DNA from: Oxyruncus cristatus
Taxonomy: Eukaryota > Chordata > Aves > Passeriformes > Cotingidae
Assembly: GCA_013399855.1 (NCBI GenBank)
Contig: VXAY01002462.1
Span: forward strand, 193,027-257,026
Length of the DNA stretch: 64,000 bases
Direction: 5' to 3'
Shown here: piece after piece, positions 11,452 through 22,496 of the stretch
Layout: each line of letters opens with the position of its first letter
Position numbering within the stretch: the stretch's first letter is position 1
Translations under genes and position numbers: made by a program
Notes under the pieces: model-generated
What the model was told of the DNA's origin: nothing
The model's input: the letters and a program-made list of their open reading frames with translations, nothing else
The model's database searches: none

Positions 11452-13892
11452 TTCTGAAGTCATACAGTTTATGCTCTGTAGTTTCCCAAAGTGACACAAA
11501 AAGTGTTCTAAGCTTAAACCACATACATCACCTGGAGAAAAAGTGTGTTTGGAGAATGAATAAACCAGAGGTAAGGAAAAGCACATGCATTTTCCTTAGC
11601 CATTTTATTTTGTGTGTTTTTACAATATGTGATTAACATGGAACAGTCAGTTGCTGACCCATTTTGGGGCTGAAAGATATTAGATAGTGCCTGAGAGGGG
11701 TGCAAGCCCCCTCAGCCTTGCGTTACCAGCAGTAATGCTGGTAAAGGACAGGGGACCTGGTAGGAGGGTGCAGAGAGCAGGAATTGCCAGGCAAATTCCT
11801 GTTTCTAGTGAGGAAAAATCATTTACGTGTGAAGGCTGTCCCCAGGGATACATTTAGACAACAGATAAGTATTCTGTCATGGCTCAGGACAAAAGGAGTT
11901 TCTGTTCTGAAACCTCTGGTATGTTCTGGTTGAGGAATTTCAAGTCCACCACAACAACATTTCAGCATTTCTTCCACTCTAATTGAAAAGGAGACAAAAA
12001 CAAGAGAAGAAAACAGTGCAGATGCACACTTTAATTAAGTGTAATTTTAAGAGAAAGTAATGTTGGAACCTTTTCAAAGTTTGGAATACATTATCATAAA
12101 CATGTAGTTATGTAAAAATTAGCATTCAAGGATGTTCTGAAATAATGGCTAAGACAGTCATCCATGTACTGCCCAAAGGCAGTATAGTGACACTGTTTAA
12201 TATGATGCCCTAAACTCCCCTTTATTAATATCCTCATTTACTCATTTTTAAAACACATTTTTGAAATGTTACTCATCCAAGAAAACATTTCCCATGACAG
12301 ATAATTGATTTCAGATCCAAAAAAACCCAGAAACCTCAATGGCAACCAACATATCCACTGAAAAATCAGCCAGTTGTTAAGCTCCAGTGATCTGTATTAG
12401 ACTTGCAGATATCTGCAGTACCATCCTCACATCTGGAAGAAGGACATGAAACTTTGAAAGTGGAATATTTTAAATAACCTGCACCAGAATTTCCTGGCAT
12501 TTACTATGCTCATGAAAAACTGCTTAAACTTAGCCAACCATCCACCCCGGGAAAGGAAGGACTGGTGGCAAAGGAAGTCCAAAAGTGTCTCCTGGACGTC
12601 AGCTGGGCAACCTGCTACAGATTTGGCAGGTTTAGATCATGATTTTTTTTAAAATGAGGGAGGAAAATAGATCAACCAAACCAGCACACCCACTCTCCTC
12701 CTGAAGTACATATGAACAAAGCCTACTTTTCTATGACATTTGTTCAGGCTGTAAATTTAAGCTCTCAAAAGCACCATGGCACAATCAAGGCTGTAGGGCT
12801 CAGAGACCAGGAAGGACTTATGCTGCTGGGTGGTCCAAAAAATGGTAGTTTTACCCCTTGGACCTGATTGCATTTGCTTGGAAATGGGAAGACACTGAAA
12901 AGGAGTCCAGTGCTGCAGGCAAGTTATTGAAATCAAACTTTGAAACACCCAATTTCAAGGGTACCTAAGCACTTACAGATGCTGACTTATGCTCCCTGAC
13001 ACCACGAGTTATTACAAACTTCATCCAGCTAGGTGTCTTGGAAAATCCAAGCAGACCTTGAAGTACGTTTGAAAATCATGTCTGAATGGGGACCAGATTC
13101 CTTTTGTATTAATAATGTGATGACCAACTTAATAAGGAAAACAACTTTTAACTGCTTTCATTCAACTGGACGGAAACAGTAATAAAATACATGAAAGAGC
13201 TAATTTGGCTGAAAAAAATCATTAAGATTTTCTTATTTGGTCAGTGTATTGGAAGTCATTTTTCTGAACAAACAAAACATCTCTTAGGCACACTCTGTAA
13301 ATTTTCAGTCAAGCTTCTATTTCCATCCAAAAGCTGGACCACACATCTCCTTACAGAGAGCACTGTAAAAGATACAAAGCAATAAAAAATAACATTGGAA
13401 TCTATTATTCATATCTAGATTTCTTACTCTAGTTCAGTAACAAAACTCCTCTGGGACAACATGATGTCCAAACTACAAAGTATCATATAAAAGGTTCCCA
13501 AGAACTTATATAAAGTAATTTCATAACTTTTCATTTGTTTGTTTGTTTGTTTGTTAACCTAGTAGCTATTTGCAAACCCTAGTAGGATTTCCCAATGGTA
13601 ACAGAACAAGTGAAAAGAGAATATTGTCTAAAGAAGTATTTCAATGTTAGTGTCTTTCCAGAAACACTGGTAGAGTAAATCTGGATTACTTTAATTTGAA
13701 CATCCACTAAGCATTATAAACCTTCCCAGTCCAGTTGTAACTACTTATGCTTCTGAAAAATTTTCCTATTGGTAAAATTAGGCCACAAAACACATTTTCT
13801 TTTTCACTTAGACAAGAAAAGAATCCAATCTCACTTGTAGACTTTAAAGGAGAAAAAAAGGTACATTTGTTCTTCCTCTGCAGCAAGTTAAA
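11452..13892. other. Non-coding DNA with (TTTG)n
   Basis: No gene or repeat body is recognised. A (TTTG)n tract lies at 13,533-13,554. Open frames such as 12,757-12,948 (minus) and 13,191-13,385 (plus) are about 60 codons and have no domain. Confidence 0.5.
13533..13554. repeat. (TTTG)n microsatellite
   Basis: There are about five tandem TTTG units, clean and short. Confidence 0.9.
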
Positions 13893-14529
13893 TATGAGAC
13901 AGCAGCGCCCTGACAGTCAGGAGGGCCAACCATGTCCGGGGGGTCATCAGGCAAAGCATCGCCGGCTGGTCGAGGGAGGGGATTGTCCTGCTCTGCTCTG
14001 CACTGGAGCGACCTCACCTTGAATAGTGTGTGTAGTTTGGGGCTCCGCAATGTTAGAAAGATATTAAGCTGTTAGAGAGTGTCCAAAGGAGGGCAACGAA
14101 GGTGGCGAAGGGCCTTGGAGAGTGGCTGAGGTCACTCGGTCTTTCTCCTCCACTCCTGGAGGAGATTGAGGGGAGACCTCACTGCAGTCCACAACTTCCT
14201 CCTGAGGGGAAGAGGAGGGGCAGGACCTGATCTCTTCTCTGTGGTGACCAGTGACAGAATCTAAGGGAATGGCCTGAAGTTGTGTCAGTGGAGGCTTAGG
14301 TTGGACATTAGAAAAAGGTTCTTCACCCAGAGGGTGGCTGGACGTTGAACAGGCTCCCTGAGGAAGTGGTCACAGCACCAAGCCTGACAGAGTTCAAGGA
14401 GCATTGAACAGTGCTCTCCAGGGACATGGTGTGACTCTTGGGGATAGTCCTGTGTGGCACCAGGAGTTGGACTCAATGGTCCTTGTGGCTTCCTTCCAAC
14501 TCATCATACTCTGTGATTGTGTGATTCTA
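13893..14529 (+). mobile_element. CR1 LINE, 5'-truncated
   Basis: This is a well-preserved CR1 end in plus orientation. It starts in the 3' end of the RT reading frame (GACAGCAGCGCCCTGACAGT), and the frame still reads REGIVLLCSALERPHLE before a TAG where the family has a Tyr codon. The 3' untranslated region follows with the blocks GAGAGTGTCCAAAGGAGGGC, GACCTGATCTCTTCTCTGTG, TTCTTCACCCAGAGGGTGGC and GTTGGACTCAATGGTCCTTG. It ends in the repeated terminal motif TGTGATTGTGTGATTCTA. A short internal deletion is apparent around 14,110-14,130, where the family's 'aggagcggctgagg' lead-in is missing. It is not mobile. Confidence 0.93.
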
Positions 14530-17500
14530 ACAGTCTCTAATATGCTAGAGATATCTATAAATATCCTGGAGAGTAGGAGTAACAGCATCTTTGGAACAGA
14601 GAAAGTCGTCTTTTCTCCAAATAGCACTTGCATTAGCCAAGAGCATCCAAAATTACCTGTCTACATTATCTTAGCATCTGAGCCAAACCCCCTGGTAGCC
14701 ACTCTACTCTCTTCAGCAAACTTTGGAGGAGTTGCTAAATGAACAACCAATCCATTCAAGTCAAATTCTTACATGTGAGCTTTTTTTCTTCACCTCGCTA
14801 ATAACACAAATGGTCGCCTATAGATGATTAACCAGAAGTGGAGAAACTGAGCTCTGGAAAGCTCTCAGTCCTATTTTTTAAAGCTACAAGATTAAATGTT
14901 CCTGTGACAGATGCTGCATTGAGGAGTTCTATGTTCCTGGCTCCACCAACATGTGTGTACCCCTCATTTCTGTGGCTGCCAAAAATTTCACTGGAGAAAT
15001 GGTCCTTCAGCAGCCTCTACTGAAATCACAAAAAATTATTAATCTAACAGAGTGATAATTTTACATAAATATGATTTTGCCTCAGCAGATATCTCTAAGT
15101 GCAAGTAGGTTGATAATGTAGGCTCTTCTCTCCTGTGTCGGGGATTTGAGCCAACAGCCCCACCACAGACTTCCCGCCATTGTAACACTTCTTGTTACTA
15201 TGTAAAGAAGCCAGGACTGCTAATGAAAACTACCTTTTTTTTTTATTTTTTTTTTGTGCTATTTTCAATTATCAGAAGATTTGTGAAGGGGTTTTGAAGA
15301 TGTGCTGATTCCTTGCCTCCACACTACCTCCCGCATTCGTCTTTTTATTTTGTCTTTCATCTCCTTTCTGATGCCCCGCATCCCATCATGCCACACTGCA
15401 CTGGTTAAATAAACCCCTAAATCTAGCTTTTGTCCAGCACTAATCCTTTTATTTCCTAAATCTTATTTAATCTGAAGGGCTTCCTTTCATCTCTTTAACT
15501 GTCAGTTGGGTCACTACTGTTTCCTATCAACAGCTCCTGAAAATCCTGTATGGAGTTAAAAAGCTTCCAAGTGTTTCTATGATTCTCATTAGATTCTGCT
15601 CTGCCCAACACCTGCTAAAGACCATATTGCTGCTGCTCATGCCTCCCGTTTCCCTGACACGGCTCACACTTCATGCCAGCAATTATTACGTTAGAAAGGG
15701 TTTCCCCATTTTTTCTGGAAAACTCCCTGCTCTATTCTAGCTCAGACATTAGCAAGACTTGGTTATATATGCATTGTTTAATATAGCGCAGACAAAAAAA
15801 GACGACGTTTTAGGTAGAAGAGATCAGGGGGAAGGTAACGAGAGGAGCTTTCCCTTGTGCCGCAGGGAAGAGGTTCTCAGTTGTTTTTTTTCATTGTCCA
15901 TTGTAAAAGGTGCCTGCACTTCTGCCTTGTGCTCCTGCTTCTCCTTTTGATCCCTCACTGGTCAGTGGAGCAAAATTGTATCAACTGTGGGGGTAAGAAA
16001 AAAGCTTCCAAAAGTTGCTCCCTGTAAGGAGCACCCATTTGCCAACGCTCAGCAGGTGTCTGCAGCAAGGTCCCGCCTTCCCACAGCTACATATTTCATA
16101 GTGAGTCCTTCTGCCAGGTGAGATGCTAAGCAGAAGTTACAGTCAGAGGACTCCTCAGTTCTCACTCTACCAACTTGCAGGCCATGCGTGCCAGCCCTCT
16201 GCTCCCAGCCTTCAGTAACCCAGAGCAGTTCCTCACTCTCTACCCTATTCTGCAGATCTCAGAGAAACCATAAAAATGCCTTACACATCTTGTGCTCCTT
16301 CCACCCTTCCACGGCTTGTGTGGCAGCAGGAAAAAACAAAGCCCAGAGCTGGCAAGTGTACAAATACCATTCCGTCGAAAGGGAGACAGAGCTGTTATTG
16401 CTAGACCACGGTGGGAGGGCAATACTTATCTTGCTATGCAACCTTCCTCCAGGCACCCCCTCATCTCCTTTCAACAACTCTCATTGATTTTAAAGAGGCT
16501 AAAGATGATCAGTCACTTTTGCATCCAACTGGAAAAATAGCCCAGAACTTCTAGATGTCATTTAGCAGTTCAGATTTAATATAAAATGTGTGAGGTTTAT
16601 TTCCATTTTTTTGCCATCAAGCAGTGGCAAGTGTGAATATAAACACCTGAATCACACCAGGATCAGTGGGTACTTACCAAGTCATGAGCATCCTTGTTTA
16701 TTACTGGCAGACACCATGTACAGAGAAAAAGACCATTCTGAGCCGCTCTTCAGCAGCATTCTGTGCCATAGGTGTCAGGCACAGAAGAGCAAGTACATGT
16801 AACCCTCCACTACAAACCCTAAATGACTATCCTGGGGGACAGGATAGGGCCAGTGTCAGTGTGCAACTCCCCACTTTCTTATCCTGTAAGTACAGACAGA
16901 AGGCGATGCTGGCAGCCGAGTCCCTCTCTCTCTCCCCAGGAGGGTTGGTCCCCGCACCTCCACTCTGCAACCCTGGCAGCTGAAGCCCACAGATGCCACA
17001 GCCTTGCTCCTGCAAAGCCCTGGTGTGCAGGATCGCACCCTCACCCTCAACTGGGGTGAAGCAGGCAGGTTAGTCACTTGAAACATGACACAAACAGCTT
17101 TCTCAAACTCTAACGTTTAATTGTGCTCGCAAGGCGAAAGCTACTCTCCATCTCACTTCTGTTTTGTTTGGTATACTTCCAGATTTGCTCCTGGATTCCA
17201 CCTCATGTTCCTCCCAGCTCCCAAACACTACCTCCTAAAGCCTACTAAGCTCAGGCATGGGATTTCATGCTGAATGCTGCCATGTGAACCTACTGTATGT
17301 AACCAGTTAAACTGGCTGGATGGCTGCTGCAGTCCACAGCTGCTGCAGTTTACACTCAGAAGTTGTTATTTGCGTCCTTTTGCACAACTCAAGCCTTGTC
17401 TCTCTTCAGACATGCAGTAGCATGTCTGCATCCTTTGCACTACCATATTCATGTCTTAGACAGGGTGAGCCCAAGCAAGTTTAGTCAAACTCTAGAGACT

Positions 17501-19740
17501 TTTTTTGTGCTGAAATATTGTCTAAGAAGGCAATTGCAGGATAAATGGGAATGTGAAACTAGCATGGAACATAGTAACTGTAAATTTATCCTCGCTTATC
17601 TCTTTCATATAATGTTTATTCAAAATATGCTGATGATCTTAACTATGTTTTGTTCTTTGTGAGTTCTTTATTTTACTCATGTAATAATATTCTAACAAAG
17701 TTAACTAAGAACAACAAAATTCGGATTTGGATTTTTAAAATATTTTTTAAAGCCACAAATGTCTTGCATTGATGGTTAAAAAACCTGCCTCAGAATCCAG
17801 AATCCAACCCTTCCTCCAACCTGGGTACCAAATGCTCCTACCCAGAGCGTCCTCCACCACCCTTGCAACATGTTTCTCCAGTGCATGTGTGATAACAGGA
17901 CCCAACCCAGCCAACACTCCCAGAGGCAATTTTCCACCATGGTTCTGAAAAATCACAGTGAACCAGGGATGGCTGCAATAACCAGTAGGGACAGAATCAT
18001 TCTGCTTTGGTGGGAGCAGATATAAGCTGCATAGATAAGAGCTGTGCTGTCCAGTTCCCTTCCATGCCAAACACCTGGCTGAGTGACCAGAGCATGGCTG
18101 TCTCGTTTACTTAGCACTGAGAAAAGCAGAAAAGCAGAGCAAGAAGTTTCAGATCTCACTGGTCATTTATAATGACACTTCATCATCATCTACTAAATAA
18201 AACAATTTATAATGAAAGGGGAGTTCTCTCAGAAAAATGAAATCTTTTCCTGTGATATCTGCGAAGGCAACAGCCAAAGGAAGAAATAGTCAATGTAGCC
18301 AAAATCTCAAATTAACACCACTAGTTTAAAATCAAACTGCCACTTTATAGGAGTGCTATGTAGAGGATGCAGGGTGAGTATAATATGAGTGTGACAGCTT
18401 AAAGCTGGAGAACAAACAGTCCTGCTGCCCCTTGAGCCTGACAGAGGAGGTCTGCAGAAATACTACTACAAAAGAAAGGCCACAACTGATCTGTGGGGTT
18501 ATGGAGGTACATGTTGCTATAAAACAGTCTTGGACTAAAAATCAGTAGCACCTGCACATACTTGCAGCTGACAGAATGTTGGGGAACCATAGATAAAGTA
18601 AATTGTTTTAAAATTCATAGCTACTTTATAATTTCCAAACTTGTCACTTCAACCTGACAGAATAAAACCTGAAAAAATAGAAGTCTGGTAATTTTGGGAA
18701 TGTTGAAACGCTCCTATTATCTAATGACCTGGCACTCCCAGCAACAAGAGGGACAGCACCACAGTCCATCAGTTCTTCAAAGCTACCTGGAAATCACTTT
18801 TAAGTCAAGAAATCTGCCATGTTACATATCTCATAGTCTGCATTCAGCAACCTCCATGTCACATGCACACACAACTTTCCAATGTACCAGCAAAGTTCCT
18901 CACAAGAAGAAGCAGGGGGGCATTTCCCTCTACATAATAAAATGCAAAGTGAGCAGAAGTGCTAGCAGTAGGAGGTGTAAGTGGCAAACCATCACTTGTA
19001 ACCTTGGTATTTTTAATCAGGTCTGTGGTAATATTTTAAAAAACACAGAGGAAGCAAACATTACACATAAGGCTCAAAATCTGCCTAAAAATTTCTAACA
19101 TGTCATGTAATTGCCTAAATGCTTAGGCAAGGTTTCTGTTGCAGGTTTACTACTTCTGTCATGGCTTTGGTCCCAAAAAACACACAGGCACAAGCAGCAC
19201 CTAGGCATATTCCACTAACCCTGGCAAGATGGAGAGAAATATAAAAGAAAATCAACCAGATCCTCATTTTTCATCTGGCTTTACTTTAGAGTCTTTCATA
19301 TCCTGAGATCATCCTTCTCCAGGAGTTATGTGACTTGCTCTTTACCAAAGAAGTTCACAAATAGTAAATGTGTTTCATAACAGAAAGCTGGAAGGGAAGC
19401 AAAATAATTGCTGTTGGGTCTTGAATTTCTTTTTCATTTTTGATGAAAAATTCAAAATTATTTTTCCAACTCTTTTTTTCTGAATTATGAAGAAAAACAC
19501 TTTAGAGAGTAAATTTGAATCTACTCAAGCAGCTACTTAGCCATGTCCCCTGGTAATCTGCTTTTGAGAGTTTAGAGGTCCATGAGTGCTGGTCAGTTTT
19601 GAAGAACCATCTTTTAAAAACACAGGAGCAGGCAATCCCATTGTGTCCTAAGTCAAGCAAGCAAAGCAGAAGAGCAGTTTGGCTGAAGAGGGAACTCCAT
19701 TTCGAAAGAAAAAGAAATTGTATGTTAGCTGGAAGTGAGG
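14530..19740. other. Non-coding DNA, nothing recognised
   Basis: There is no exon, RNA gene or repeat I can name in these 5 kb. A split T-rich run lies at 15,235-15,255. The interval 16.1-17.1 kb is more GC-rich and has many overlapping open frames on both strands (longest 105 codons), none with a known domain. A CT-rich patch lies at about 16,920-16,940. Confidence 0.5.
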
Positions 19741-19908
19741 TCAGGCTTCACAGGAAGTTCACAGGTGGTTGATACTCCAAGGCTGTCAGTGTTTGAGAAA
19801 CATTTGAACAATGCCCTTAATACCACATTTTAACTACTGGTGAGCCCTGAAATGGTCAGGCAGTTGGACAAAGATGAGTATTGTAGGTTCCTTCCAGATT
19901 AACTATTC
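19741..19908 (+). mobile_element. CR1 LINE 3' end
   Basis: These are the last ~170 bp of a CR1 element. Recognisable blocks, in order, are GTGGTTGATACTCCAAGG, CTGTCAGTGTTTGAGAAACA, TTTGAACAATGCCCTTAATA, TGGTGAGCCCTGAAATGGTC and AGGCAGTTGGAC, then GTATTGTAGGTTCCTTCCAG. The element finishes with ACTATTCT, the first unit of the ATTCT-type terminal repeat of this CR1 group. The next bases are a long pyrimidine microsatellite. Confidence 0.82.
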
Positions 19909-19997
19909 TTTCCCTTCCCCACCTCCCCCTTCCCTTTCCTTCTTCTTCCCTTCCCCTTTTCTTTCCTTTTCTTTTTCCTACCTGCTCCTTTCCCAAC
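19907..19997. repeat. Pyrimidine (TTCCC/TTTCC)n tract
   Basis: About 90 bases consist almost wholly of C and T on the plus strand, built of TTCCC, TTTCC and TTCTTC units with few purine breaks. It begins exactly at the CR1 terminal ATTCT repeat, so it probably expanded from that sequence. Such tracts can adopt triplex (H-DNA) structures. Confidence 0.88.
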
Positions 19998-20362
19998 CAG
20001 TATATGCTGAGGAATCTCTGATGAGATTTCTTCCTAGCCCTGAAGTAGCAGAAGGCCTCAAATACCCATAACCATGTTCCAGCCTAGATATTGGCTCTGT
20101 CACATTGTGGGAAAAAGGTATGTACCTTCTGATGGGGTGAGAGCTTGATCCAGCACAAACTTGCCAAAAGCAAGTGTGAAGTGCAGTTTTTGATAGTCTT
20201 CTGTGTTCATCCAGTTTGACTGCGGTTCCACAAGATGGTAAACCCCAAATCTCTGACACTAGCAAGGCCCAAAGATCAAGCCTTCAGTCTGAACCAGGAC
20301 ATGCTCCTCAATGGTTGCAAATCTTTGGGACACAAGCAATAGCTCTTTGTCACTGATGTGGT

Positions 20363-20395
20363 TGGTTTGTTTGTTTGTTTGTTTGGTTTGGTTTG
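20363..20395. repeat. (TTTG)n / (GGTTT)n microsatellite
   Basis: There are about four TTTG units followed by two GGTTT units and a T run. Confidence 0.88.
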
Positions 20396-20608
20396 ATTTT
20401 TTTCTCTTTGTAGTCATTTTTAGACATTTCTGAGTTGTTTCCCATGGAAAAACAAAAGGGCCTGAGAACAACAGTACCCCATCACAGAGAAGGTCTATCT
20501 GTCCTACCACTCTGTCTCGAAATGGGCCAGCCAACTGTCTAAAGGAGAGAATGAGCAGTGCAAGTCTACTATACACTGTGGTGCTTTGTGGTAAATACAG
20601 CTTTTACT

Positions 20609-20624
20609 AAAAAAAAAAAAAAAA
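20609..20624. repeat. Poly-A run
   Basis: This is a 16-base A run flanked by CTTTTACT and GCTGTGAAAGC. No retroposed body is seen. Confidence 0.85.
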
Positions 20625-22451
20625 GCTGTGAAAGCTTTCCATTGTAAAATGTAATTTCTCTGGTAGAGTTCATAATTACTACTGGTTCCATATTCATCAT
20701 CAAATTATATATACATCATTCAGCCAAAAAACTGTTGAGTAAAGTTGTCAACTTGCTGTAGTTATAAGAGAAGAAAAGGAGGAAGGGTAAACAATATCAC
20801 AGAAATTATTCAACAATCAGCCTTGCCCAAAGAACATTAAATTCCACCACTCACACTGCCAATCAAATCTTTGTGCTTATGTCTTTCCATCCTTTGTGCC
20901 ATCCTAGATGCAGGGGATGACCGCATCGTTGGTGAGGTATCAAAGCAGCCTGATGCAGAACTGCAGCACTGACCAGGGAGTACAGGACTATTTCACAGCT
21001 CCCTGCAAACCAGCTGAATCACAGCACTGTCTACTTTGATCAGCCCTCTCTCTCTCCCGAAGCATCTGGATGGAGCCTCAGACAAGAGATGCTCAGAAAA
21101 GGAGTTGGCTGCTTGCCTTGCTGCAGATGAAGAATCTGAGTGGGGCAGAGGGCACAGAGAGAAGGGAATGCAGTATTTCCAGTGGAGGGAGAGATGCAGC
21201 CAAAAGATATCCCAAATTTGAAGGAACTTTATCAATATAAAGAGTCAAAACATTTACTTGCAAAAGGAGGTAGGAAGGTCTGGCATAAATTGTCCAGGTT
21301 TTTAAAGGTCATCTCCAAATCTAGTGGCTAAATCTGGCCCAATTGAGGCACAATTTCTTCTCTTGTGGTGTAACAATTCACAGAATTTACGGTAAGAGAG
21401 TCAAGCCCAAATCAGTCCCAGTGGTCTACCAAGGTTATTCACACTGTGTGTTCATGGGGACAGAGGGTGCAAAGAGGGCATGAACCGGGCACCTTTGATG
21501 TGCCTGTCAGCCTTTTAAATCCAGTTTGCACAGGTGCAATCAACACACGGTAAAAAACTGTTATGAATTGTTTCCAGTCTCACAGGCCATTGGGTTCTGA
21601 TGTTACAATAAAACCTGGGAACACAGCAAGCAGACGTTAGACTGACCAAGGGGTTCCTACATGAGCGATCAAGCACCAGTTTACCTATAAGATAGAGGTC
21701 AGTGTTGTAGGGAGGCTGTAACCCATGTATTAGCATCCCCTGGAGCGGCCTGTTGACTCCCACATCATGTAACTGAGGTACAGTCACATGCAATTGCAAT
21801 GGCATTTAGTGTGGGCTGAGGGTGGACACTGGCCAGCATAGACAGGAATCCCTACACTGACTTGGTCAGACCCCGTGGTCACGAAGGGTGTCTGTGCTTC
21901 ACCACATGGAGAGAAACAGTAACCTCTTCAGCAAATGATTTCCTTTTTCAGGGAAGTAGTGGGTTGTAGCAACGTGTCTCAGCTCTGAGTTAGATCATGT
22001 GGAGAAGCAGGATAACATATTCAGCTGCTCTCCCACCTCCTCTTCACAAAGGAAAGCAAATTGTCTATTGTTCATTTTGGGTTTTTTTTTTTTCTCATCA
22101 TTTTGAAAAAGCCTTACAATCACTCATTTGTGTGTTTGCCAGAATTTAATCACCCCTAACATTCAGAAATGGTACTGGAATAATTAGGCAAAGACAAGTC
22201 TTTTTGTACAGAAGGTGAAACAAGCAGAAATACTTGCCTAAACGTAGCCATTACACATACCAAAGGTTCTTCTAAGCTCTGAGAAAGCCTGAAACATGCT
22301 GCTTCAGTACTAGCTCACTGCTCAGTAATCACCCAAACTTGGGGTAGCCAAAAGAGCTAGCCCAGGACAGTTCATGTTCTTGATCTCTTTCACTCACAGC
22401 TTCTTGTGTTCGTTGTCAAACACTGATAATCACACTACTGTAGACCATTAA

Positions 22452-22496
22452 GCCTTTGAGGCAAAGGCTATTTTACTCCTTTGAGGAGTAAAATAG
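22452..22496. repeat. Two tandem perfect hairpins
   Basis: The first inverted repeat is GCCTTTG-AGG-CAAAGGC (22,452-22,468). The second is CTATTTTACTCCT-TTG-AGGAGTAAAATAG (22,468-22,496), a perfect 13-bp stem with a 3-nt loop. They share the boundary base at 22,468. No run of T follows as in a terminator, and this is eukaryotic DNA. The origin is probably replication template switching. A regulatory RNA is not shown. Confidence 0.9.

Larger units (their letters stand above)
19998..22451. other. Non-coding DNA with (TTTG)n and poly-A
   Basis: No gene is recognised. It holds a (TTTG)n/(GGTTT) tract at 20,363-20,395, a 16-base A run at 20,609-20,624 and a 12-base T run at 22,082-22,093. A minus-strand frame (21,515-21,805, 96 codons) and its surroundings have no known domain. 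Reading the plus strand of the same interval gives stops at about the chance rate. Confidence 0.5.

Noticed and set aside
21480..21910. Possible decayed coding region or viral insertion suggested by a semi-readable plus-strand translation
   Set aside because: In-frame stops occur at about the rate expected by chance, and no protein family was recognised. A 96-codon minus-strand frame over the same bases is equally uninformative.
22452..22496. Rho-independent terminator or CRISPR-like repeats
   Set aside because: The DNA is avian, no U-tract follows, and there are only single hairpins with no spacer-repeat periodicity.
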